5,422 bases of DNA from Anaerolineales bacterium UBA3940 (GTDB taxonomy: Bacteria; Chloroflexota; Anaerolineae; Aggregatilineales; UBA3940). The DNA is taken from NCBI GenBank assembly GCA_002385675.1, contig DGDY01000240.1, positions 1 through 5,422 of the forward strand, written 5' to 3'. Below, one piece after another: positions 1 through 4,840 of this stretch. Position 1 is the stretch's first letter. Each line of letters begins with the position of its first letter. The translations under genes and the position numbers were made by a program. The notes beneath the pieces were generated by a model. That model searched no databases and was not told the origin of the DNA. It saw nothing but the letters and a program-made list of their open reading frames with translations.

Positions 1-677
1 TGGTTCGAGCCGCCGGATGGAACCTGCAAGCCGGAGATGCCCGTGCTGTTCGTGTTCGAGACGAGACAGGCCACCCCTTCCCCCTCCTCGACCCGCTCGT
101 CGTCCAGCACCAGCCGATAGTAGGCATGGGGCATCTCGCGCAGCTTCTTGTAGCCGCCGACGAGATACGCCGGGAAGCCCATCCGGTCCTTCATCTCGCG
201 GTCGGTGACGTCCATCGTCTCGGCGATGAAGCCCGTGCCCACCGCTACCACGAATGCCTCGCCGTTTGCCAGGCCCACATCCACGCGGTCGATGCGGTGC
301 GGCCCGGCGATGAGCCGCGCGGCACGCCGCAGCGCCTTCGGGATACCAAGCTGCACCGCGAACAGGTTGCCCGTCCCACCCGGCAGGATGGCCAGCGGTA
401 TCTCGCTGCATTTCAACGCGCTGACCACCTCGCGCACGGTGCCGTCGCCGCCGTATACGGCCACGGCGTCAACCCCCTGCTCGATCGCCTTCTGCGCCTG
501 CCGGAAGCCGTCACCGGTGTCCCGCGTCAGCGAGACATCCCAGTCGATGCCCATCTCCTCGGAGAAAACCGCGTGGAGCGTGTTCAGCACCGCGTCGCCG
601 GGCTGCCCGGATGCGGGGTTGACGATAACATGCACAGACCGAATCGGGTTTGAAGGGCTGGGCTCGGCTCCGATCAT
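1..677 (-). CDS. Diacylglycerol kinase family lipid kinase, GGDGT copy (C-terminus outside window)
   Basis: This gene reads leftward and runs off the window; 225 N-terminal residues are visible. The protein belongs to the DAGK catalytic-domain family (YegS/DgkB/LCB5-like), soluble or membrane-associated enzymes that use ATP to phosphorylate a lipid hydroxyl such as diacylglycerol. The exact lipid cannot be told from sequence. Visible motifs are VNPASG near residues 19-24, the nucleotide-binding GGDGT at 76-80, and LPGGTGN at 98-104. All are canonical, so this copy looks catalytically competent as far as it can be read. The family is usually about 300 residues, so roughly 75-90 residues are missing, including the C-terminal beta-sandwich end. 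The ATG at 677-675 overlaps the TGA of the upstream paralog as ATGA and has its own Shine-Dalgarno-like AGAGGT (689-684) 6 nt upstream. It is therefore expected to be co-transcribed and translationally coupled with that gene. Confidence is high for family, low for substrate. Confidence 0.93.
   Translation of the reverse strand, partial: MIGAEPSPSNPIRSVHVIVNPASGQPGDAVLNTLHAVFSEEMGIDWDVSLTRDTGDGFRQAQKAIEQGVDAVAVYGGDGTVREVVSALKCSEIPLAILPGGTGNLFAVQLGIPKALRRAARLIAGPHRIDRVDVGLANGEAFVVAVGTGFIAETMDVTDREMKDRMGFPAYLVGGYKKLREMPHAYYRLVLDDERVEEGEGVACLVSNTNSTGISGLQVPSGGSN
674..677 (-). other. ATGA stop/start overlap coupling the two lipid-kinase paralogs
   Basis: The TGA stop of the upstream kinase (676-674) overlaps the ATG of the downstream one (677-675). 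Such 4-nt overlaps normally mean co-transcription and translational coupling, which favours balanced synthesis of the two proteins. Confidence 0.9.
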
Positions 678-1591
678 GCCTGCACCTCTGCCCCCAGCGG
701 CACAATCACGTTGAGCGCCGACGGCACGACGGTGGCGGTAACCGGTGTCTCGCCAAGCGGCTCACCGTCGATAGCCGCCGGGGCCGGTGGGTCCGCCTGT
801 ACGGTGATCTCCTTCCCCTGCCAGTGGGGCAGTTCCTCACCGATGCTGTCCAGGTTGGCAGCGCTCGCAACGATAGACACAAGCGTACCGACATCGACCC
901 GCCTGAGCACCAGCACGTCGAGCAGGCCGTCGTCAATCCGGACGTTTGGCGAGAACGACACGCCGGGCAGCGACAGGTTGCCGGTGTTGGCGATGAAGCT
1001 CGCTACCCCCTCAAGCTCGACGGTAAGCCCGTCTACGATGAGCGTATAGACGTTGTTCTCGCGCTCGCCGAGCGCCGCCTCCAGCCCGCGCAGGGCATAG
1101 GCCAGCTCACCGAAGCGGCCCTTCGCCTCGCGGTCGGCGTTGATGACCATCGTCGCCAGCAGACCGGTGCTCACCCGGTTGGAGAAATACAGGTCGCCCA
1201 CCCGCCCGAGGTCGAGGGGGCGGAGTGTGCTGTCGCCGGCAATCAGCGCGGCGGCCTCGTCGAGGCGGTTTGGAATGCCGAGGTCCAGCGAGAGGATGTT
1301 CGCCGTGCCACCGGGCAAAATCGCCAGCGGCACGCCCAGCCCTATCAGGCCCGCCGCCGCTGCCGTAACCGTGTCGTCCCCGCCGTAGACGGCGACCACA
1401 TCCACACCGCTGCGACCGATGTCCTGCGCCATCTGGAGGATGTTGCTCCCCGGCTTCGTAATGCTGATGTCCCAGTCCATGCCCGCCTCGCCGAATACCT
1501 TGTTCAGGGTGGCAAGGATAGGCTCCTCCTGCCCCGATGCCGGGTTGATGATCACGTGCACATTCTGGTAGGGCCCGTGTGCTTCGCTCAT
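674..1591 (-). CDS. Diacylglycerol kinase family protein with GGDDT motif (paralog of the next gene)
   Basis: This gene encodes 305 residues, full length for the YegS/DgkB family. It shows INPASG at 15-20, LPGGTAN at 92-98, the DDGLLDV segment at 220-226 (a conserved acidic region of the family) and IDGE at 274-277 in the C-terminal half. The nucleotide-binding signature is GGDDT (70-74) where the family has GGDGT: the second-half glycine is an aspartate at residue 73 (codon GAC, 1375-1373). The same Gly-to-Asp change is the classic kinase-dead mutation in sphingosine kinase and eukaryotic DGKs, so activity is doubtful although the rest of the fold looks intact. Start choice: the ATG at 1591 follows AGGAGG (1601-1596) by 4 nt. 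An in-frame ATG at 1687 would place the promoter inside the gene. The stop overlaps the start of the second kinase gene. It could be a pseudokinase subunit, a kinase tolerating the change, or carry a sequence error at one base. Confidence 0.92.
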   Translation of the reverse strand: MSEAHGPYQNVHVIINPASGQEEPILATLNKVFGEAGMDWDISITKPGSNILQMAQDIGRSGVDVVAVYGGDDTVTAAAAGLIGLGVPLAILPGGTANILSLDLGIPNRLDEAAALIAGDSTLRPLDLGRVGDLYFSNRVSTGLLATMVINADREAKGRFGELAYALRGLEAALGERENNVYTLIVDGLTVELEGVASFIANTGNLSLPGVSFSPNVRIDDGLLDVLVLRRVDVGTLVSIVASAANLDSIGEELPHWQGKEITVQADPPAPAAIDGEPLGETPVTATVVPSALNVIVPLGAEVQA

Positions 1592-1595
1592 ACCG

Positions 1596-1601
1596 CCTCC
1601 T
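1596..1601 (-). promoter_or_regulatory. Shine-Dalgarno site fixing the first kinase start
   Basis: A perfect AGGAGG on the minus strand lies 4 nt before the ATG at 1591. It decides the start against the in-frame ATG at 1687. It sits only about 6 nt downstream of the -10 element, so it would be at or very near the 5' end of the mRNA. Confidence 0.8.
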
Positions 1602-1607
1602 GTCTGG

Positions 1608-1636
1608 ATTATGGAGACTGGGCGAGGGCTTGTCAA
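1608..1636 (-). promoter_or_regulatory. Near-consensus sigma70-type promoter for the lipid-kinase pair
   Basis: On the minus strand there is a perfect -35 TTGACA (1636-1631), a 17-nt spacer and a -10 CATAAT (1613-1608, five of six consensus bases). Transcription would start near 1601, giving a leader of only about 10 nt that begins at the Shine-Dalgarno site. The match is unusually strong for such GC-rich DNA. Confidence 0.75.
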
Positions 1637-1648
1637 TGCCCGCCCCGC

Positions 1649-1678
1649 TTGCCGTCCAGCGCCGTGTGGGACTATAGT
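1649..1678 (+). promoter_or_regulatory. Sigma70-type promoter for the PLP enzyme/ROK operon
   Basis: There is a -35-like TTGCCG (1649-1654), an 18-nt spacer and a -10 TATAGT (1673-1678). Transcription would begin near 1685, leaving a leader of about 30 nt. Its -35 lies 12 nt from the -35 of the opposing kinase promoter, so the two promoters are back to back. Confidence 0.55.
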
Positions 1679-1714
1679 TGAGATCACACGATCCTTGCCG
1701 CAGGAGCAACCGTC

Positions 1715-3103
1715 ATGTCAACCACGATGCAGGAGCTGCGGGCACGCGAGTTCGCACGACTGGACGAGTCGGGGCACGTCTACCTCGATTACACCGGCGG
1801 CGGGCTATACGGCACGTCGCAGATACAGGCCCACGCCGACCTGCTGACCCGTGAAGTGCTCGGCAACCCCCACTCGCGCAACCCGACCTCGCTCGCCAGC
1901 ACACACAACGTCGAGGCAGCCCGCGAGCGCATCCGCCGGTTCTTTAAGGCCGACCCCGACGAGTACGAGGTGATCTTCACGCTGAATGCAAGCGGCGCGC
2001 TGAAGCTCGTCGGCGAGAGTTACCCCTTCCAACCCGGCTCCCGCTACGTGCTCACCGCAGACAACCACAACTCGGTCAACGGCATCCGCGAGTTCGCGCG
2101 GGCGCGCGGCGCGACGGTCGAGTACTTGCCGCTCAACAAAGAGCTGCGCGTCGAGAACTTTGAGGCGCTGCTGCCAGAGGCCGACCCGGCGCTCCCCAGC
2201 CTGTTCGCCTATCCCGCCCAGTCGAATTTTTCCGGCGTGAAGCACCCGCTTGAGTGGGTCGAGCAGGCGCGGGCACGCGGCTATGACGTGCTGCTCGACG
2301 CAGCCGCTTTCGTCCCGACGAGCCGGCTCGACCTGAGCGCCGTCAGGCCCGACTTCGTCACCATCTCCTTCTACAAGATGTTCGGCTTCCCGACCGGCGT
2401 CGGCGCGCTGCTGATGCGGCGCGAGGCAATGGCCCGCCTCCACCGGCCCTGGTTCGCAGGCGGAACGGTGCGCTTCGTCTCCGCGCAGAACCAGGAGCAC
2501 CTTTTCGCGCTGTCCGGCGAGGCGTTTGAGGATGGCACAGTCAACTACCTGAGCATCGCCGCCGTGCCGCTCGGCCTGGACTTCCTCGACCGCGTCGGCA
2601 TGGAGCGCATCAACCGCCACGTCGCCGTGCTGACCGAACAACTGCTCGCCGGGCTGCACGGGCTCAGGCACAGCGGCGGGCAGCCGCTCGTGCGTGTGTA
2701 CGGCCCGCAGGCCGCCACCGGGCGCGGCGGAACCGTCGCCTTCAACCTTGTAGACCCCGACGGGCAGGTGATCGACTACCGGCTCGTCGAGGAGCGCGCC
2801 ATCGAGGCGAACATCTCGTTCCGCACGGGCTGTTTCTGCAACCCCGGCGCGGCGGAGTTCGCCTTCGAGTATGCCGCCGTCGAGGCCTATAAGTGCTTCA
2901 CCTCGCTGCGGCCTGAGGAGTTCACGTTGCAGCAGTTCTCTAGCTGCATGCACAACCAGCCCGTCGGCGCGATCCGCGTCTCGCTCGGCATCGCCAGCAG
3001 CGAGACGGATATCCACCGCCTGCTGGACCTGCTGCGCACGTTTGCCGACTGCCACGCCTTGCCCCGCAGTCCGCGCGATATACCGGACATCGTCGGGGGT
3101 TGA
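1715..3103 (+). CDS. Aminotransferase class V protein, stand-alone molybdenum cofactor sulfurase-like
   Basis: This gene encodes 462 residues resembling the N-terminal NifS-like half of molybdenum cofactor sulfurases (ABA3/MOCOS/HxB), which take sulfur from L-cysteine through a PLP-bound persulfide mechanism. Visible family features are YLDYTGGG (23-30), NPHSRNP (51-57), DNHNSVNGIRE (116-126, with the PLP-stacking His118), AYPAQSNFSG (165-174), LLDAAAFVPT (193-202, Asp195 for the PLP nitrogen), SFYKMFGFPTG (218-228, Schiff-base Lys221), the glycine-rich FAGGT (247-251) and the Cys motif TGCFCNPGA (371-379, Cys373/Cys375). GAIRVSLG (418-425) lies near the C-terminus. All catalytic features are present. 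The C-terminal MOSC domain of eukaryotic Moco sulfurases is absent, as in many bacterial members. AGGAG (1702-1706) lies 8 nt before the ATG. The ROK gene follows after 23 nt, so an operon is likely. Whether it sulfurates Moco or is a desulfurase for another acceptor cannot be decided; no molybdoenzyme gene is in view. Confidence 0.9.
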   Translation: MSTTMQELRAREFARLDESGHVYLDYTGGGLYGTSQIQAHADLLTREVLGNPHSRNPTSLASTHNVEAARERIRRFFKADPDEYEVIFTLNASGALKLVGESYPFQPGSRYVLTADNHNSVNGIREFARARGATVEYLPLNKELRVENFEALLPEADPALPSLFAYPAQSNFSGVKHPLEWVEQARARGYDVLLDAAAFVPTSRLDLSAVRPDFVTISFYKMFGFPTGVGALLMRREAMARLHRPWFAGGTVRFVSAQNQEHLFALSGEAFEDGTVNYLSIAAVPLGLDFLDRVGMERINRHVAVLTEQLLAGLHGLRHSGGQPLVRVYGPQAATGRGGTVAFNLVDPDGQVIDYRLVEERAIEANISFRTGCFCNPGAAEFAFEYAAVEAYKCFTSLRPEEFTLQQFSSCMHNQPVGAIRVSLGIASSETDIHRLLDLLRTFADCHALPRSPRDIPDIVGG

Positions 3104-3112
3104 CCGCCCAAC

Positions 3113-3117
3113 AGGAG
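3113..3117 (+). promoter_or_regulatory. Shine-Dalgarno site fixing the ROK gene start
   Basis: AGGAG lies 9 nt before the ATG at 3127. It favours that ATG over a TTG at 3100, which overlaps the stop of the preceding gene and has no comparable site upstream. Confidence 0.75.
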
Positions 3118-3126
3118 ACACGCACT

Positions 3127-3873
3127 ATGAAGATCCTCGGGATAGACATCGGCGCAACCGACATCAGCGGCGCGCCGGTCGATACGGATGACGGCTCGCT
3201 GCTCACCGAGCCTGTCGAGATCGACACCCCGGACCCCGCCACGCCCGACGCCATCGCGGGCGTCGTCGCCGAGATTACCCGTCGCTTTGACTGGCACGGG
3301 CCCATCGGTGTGGCCTTCCCGGCGGTGATCAAAGACTGCGTGGTGCAGACCGCCGTCAACGTGGACGAGTCCTGGGTGGGCATCGACGCCGCCGCGCTCT
3401 TCGAGGGGGCCACCGGGCAGCCGGTCGCGGTGCTGAACGACGCCGATGCCGCCGGGCTGGCGGAGGTGGTCTTCGGCGCGGGTCGCGGGCGCGACGGTAA
3501 GGTCATCGTCGTCACCATCGGTACCGGGCTGGGCGTGGCCGTGTTCGAGGACGGGGTGCTCGTGCCCAACGTCGAGTTCCCCGACATCGAGGTGCGGGGC
3601 GAGAAGGCCGATAAGCAGGCATCCGGCAGCGCGCTTAAGGAACTGGAGCTGGAGTGGGAGGCGTTCGGCGAGCGGCTGGGCGAATACCTGCGGCAGGTGC
3701 AGGAGCGCACCCGCGCAGCGCTGTTCATCCTCGGCGGCGGCGTGAGCGAGGAGCACGACAACTTCCTGCCCCACCTGCGCGTCGAGGCGGAGGTTGTCCC
3801 GGCGGAGATGCGCAATCAGGCTGGCATCGTCGGCGCGGCGCTGGCGGCACGCGGGGTCAGAGCCGGGGAGTAG
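3127..3873 (+). CDS. ppgK: ROK-family protein, polyphosphate glucokinase-like with altered signature motifs
   Basis: This gene encodes 248 residues, a little shorter than actinobacterial polyphosphate glucokinase (PpgK), which phosphorylates glucose in the cytosol using polyphosphate or ATP. Co-linear similarity covers the whole length: GIDIGATDISG (5-15), GPIGVAFPAVI (58-68), NVDESWVG (78-85), LNDADAAGLAE (103-113, with catalytic-base Asp105), IGTGLG (131-136), PNVEF (147-151), LFILGGG (199-205) and NQAGIVGAA (230-238). Two signatures depart from the family. The phosphate loop has Ala10 and Ser14 where GGTxIKG is usual. The sugar-binding ExGH box reads EFPD (150-153), losing the Gly and His. 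Catalytic Asp is kept, so the protein may act on another substrate, be weak, or be a sugar or polyphosphate sensor. It follows the PLP-enzyme gene by 23 nt and ends 5 nt from the convergent DUF554 gene. The family call is strong. The symbol is by similarity only, and glucokinase activity is uncertain. Confidence 0.85.
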   Translation: MKILGIDIGATDISGAPVDTDDGSLLTEPVEIDTPDPATPDAIAGVVAEITRRFDWHGPIGVAFPAVIKDCVVQTAVNVDESWVGIDAAALFEGATGQPVAVLNDADAAGLAEVVFGAGRGRDGKVIVVTIGTGLGVAVFEDGVLVPNVEFPDIEVRGEKADKQASGSALKELELEWEAFGERLGEYLRQVQERTRAALFILGGGVSEEHDNFLPHLRVEAEVVPAEMRNQAGIVGAALAARGVRAGE

Positions 3874-3878
3874 GGTCG

Positions 3879-4607
3879 CTAGAACTGCGGAACGATCGGG
3901 ATGCCCAGCGCATTCAGCGCGGCGACGATCAGCGGGGCGAGCAGCAGTGCCGGCAGGAAGTTCCCGACGCGGATCGGCTTGATCTCCAGCAGCGTGCTCA
4001 CACTGATGCCGAGGATCAGCACGCCGCCCGTCGCCGTGAGTTCGGCAATCATCTCCGGCGTGAGCACAGCCTGCGCCTGCGCCGCCGCCAGCGCGATCCC
4101 GCCCTGGTAGATGAGCAGCGCCAGCGCCGAAAAGCCGACACCCACGCCCAGGCTGGAGGCAAACGCCAGCGAGGCGAAGCCGTCCAGCATGGCTTTGATC
4201 GCCAGCAGGCGGTAGTCGCCGGTCAGCCCGTCCTGGATCGAGCCGAGGATGGCCATCGGCCCGACGCAGAAGAGCAGGCTGGCGGTCACAAAGCCCCGGA
4301 TGAAGCGGGTTGCCCGCTCCTCGTCGCCCCCGCCCCGGTTGACGCGCGCCTCCAGCCATGCGCCGATGCCGTTCAGCCTCGCCTCCAGGTTCCACCACTC
4401 GCCGAGGATGCCGCCAACGAGCACCGCACCCAGCACGATCAGCACGTTCGCCGTTTCGAGGAACATCTGCAGGCCGATGGCGGCGGTGACAAGCCCCAAC
4501 CCGTGCAGCACGGTCTGGCTCATCCGCTCGCTCAGCCGCCCGCCGAGCAGCACCCCCAGCGCAGTCCCTACCAAAACGGTGATGACGTTGATGATCGTCC
4601 CGGTCAT
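3879..4607 (-). CDS. DUF554 family integral membrane protein (YdfK/YqgA-like)
   Basis: This gene encodes 242 residues, typical for the DUF554 family, multi-pass inner-membrane proteins of unknown function, sometimes suggested to be transporters. Hydrophobic segments lie at about 3-22, 33-50, 54-70, 104-124, 140-166, 193-207 and 214-236, with one charged loop at about 74-102. The FCVGPMAILGSIQDGLTGD stretch (113-131) and the KAMLDGFASLAFASSLG segment (138-154) are characteristic family signatures. The ATG at 4607 is chosen because AGGGAGGGG (4620-4612) precedes it and a strong promoter lies directly upstream. An in-frame ATG at 4679 would lie upstream of that promoter. Its stop lies 5 nt from the stop of the convergent ROK gene, so the 3' ends of the two mRNAs probably overlap. 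It looks monocistronic. No substrate can be named from the sequence. Confidence 0.92.
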   Translation of the reverse strand: MTGTIINVITVLVGTALGVLLGGRLSERMSQTVLHGLGLVTAAIGLQMFLETANVLIVLGAVLVGGILGEWWNLEARLNGIGAWLEARVNRGGGDEERATRFIRGFVTASLLFCVGPMAILGSIQDGLTGDYRLLAIKAMLDGFASLAFASSLGVGVGFSALALLIYQGGIALAAAQAQAVLTPEMIAELTATGGVLILGISVSTLLEIKPIRVGNFLPALLLAPLIVAALNALGIPIVPQF

Positions 4608-4611
4608 GCCG

Positions 4612-4620
4612 CCCCTCCCT
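4612..4620 (-). promoter_or_regulatory. Shine-Dalgarno site for the DUF554 gene
   Basis: The purine run AGGGAGGGG on the minus strand ends 4 nt before the ATG at 4607; its GGAGG core is a good ribosome-binding site. It supports this ATG over the one at 4679. Confidence 0.7.
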
Positions 4621-4638
4621 GTTCGCTCGAATTGAGTG

Positions 4639-4667
4639 TTTATACACGCAGGCCCGCGCGGGGTCAA
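4639..4667 (-). promoter_or_regulatory. Strong sigma70-type promoter for the DUF554 gene
   Basis: On the minus strand there is a -35 TTGACC (4667-4662, five of six), a 17-nt spacer and a -10 TATAAA (4644-4639, five of six). The predicted start is near 4632, giving a leader of about 25 nt that holds the Shine-Dalgarno site. Confidence 0.75.
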
Positions 4668-4677
4668 GCCACTTGCC

Positions 4678-4709
4678 AAAAAGCCGCGAAGTTTATTCGC
4701 GGCTTCTTT
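4678..4709. terminator. Perfect 10-bp hairpin, likely bidirectional intrinsic terminator
   Basis: AAGCCGCGAA (4681-4690) pairs perfectly with TTCGCGGCTT (4696-4705) around a 5-nt loop. On the minus strand the stem runs into a five-T tract (4682-4678); on the plus strand it is followed by CTTT. It lies between the DUF554 promoter and the hydrolase gene, so no gene ends next to it. It could stop plus-strand read-through from the operon ending at 3873, or insulate the two divergent genes from each other. Confidence 0.7.
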
Positions 4710-4763
4710 GCACTCAGAACAGCGGCGACTTCCATACCCCCATCCGCCCAGCCTGCTTCTCTC

Positions 4764-4792
4764 TTGATCGCCATCTGCACGGCGGTTATTGT
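4764..4792 (+). promoter_or_regulatory. Candidate promoter for the alpha/beta hydrolase gene
   Basis: TTGATC (4764-4769), a 17-nt spacer and TATTGT (4787-4792) give four of six consensus bases in each box. An overlapping alternative is TTGTCA (4789-4794) with TATTTG (4811-4816), spacer 16. Either would lie within 80 nt of the start codon; I cannot choose between them. Confidence 0.35.
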
Positions 4793-4840
4793 CAAAAGAG
4801 GCAGGAAGCTTATTTGGACTGACACAAACTGGGGTGAAAC

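Noticed and set aside
650..1681. Long plus-strand open frame of 343 codons opposite the first kinase gene
   Set aside because: It is antisense to a gene with clear family motifs, is rich in Arg, His and Val as GC-rich shadow frames are, and has no recognisable domain.
1592..1687. Extension of the first kinase to an ATG at 1687
   Set aside because: It would put a near-consensus promoter inside the gene. The ATG at 1591 has a perfect Shine-Dalgarno, and family similarity begins just after it.
3099..3112. Small GTTG/CAAC inverted repeat between the PLP and ROK genes
   Set aside because: Only four base pairs, with no T-run; too weak to call a terminator or attenuator.
1805..3121. Minus-strand open frame of 438 codons opposite the PLP enzyme
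   Set aside because: It is a shadow of a gene with complete catalytic motifs; its translation shows no family features.
3100..3126. TTG start for the ROK protein
   Set aside because: The ATG at 3127 has AGGAG at good spacing, and MKILGIDIG is the usual beginning of this family.
2887..4647. Minus-strand open frame of 586 codons spanning the ROK and DUF554 genes
   Set aside because: It crosses two well-supported genes in an alternative frame; its composition is Arg/Ala/Gly-rich and low in information.
4711..4840. Possible riboswitch or small RNA in the hydrolase leader
   Set aside because: I found no conserved aptamer motif or convincing structure; only weak promoter-like boxes.
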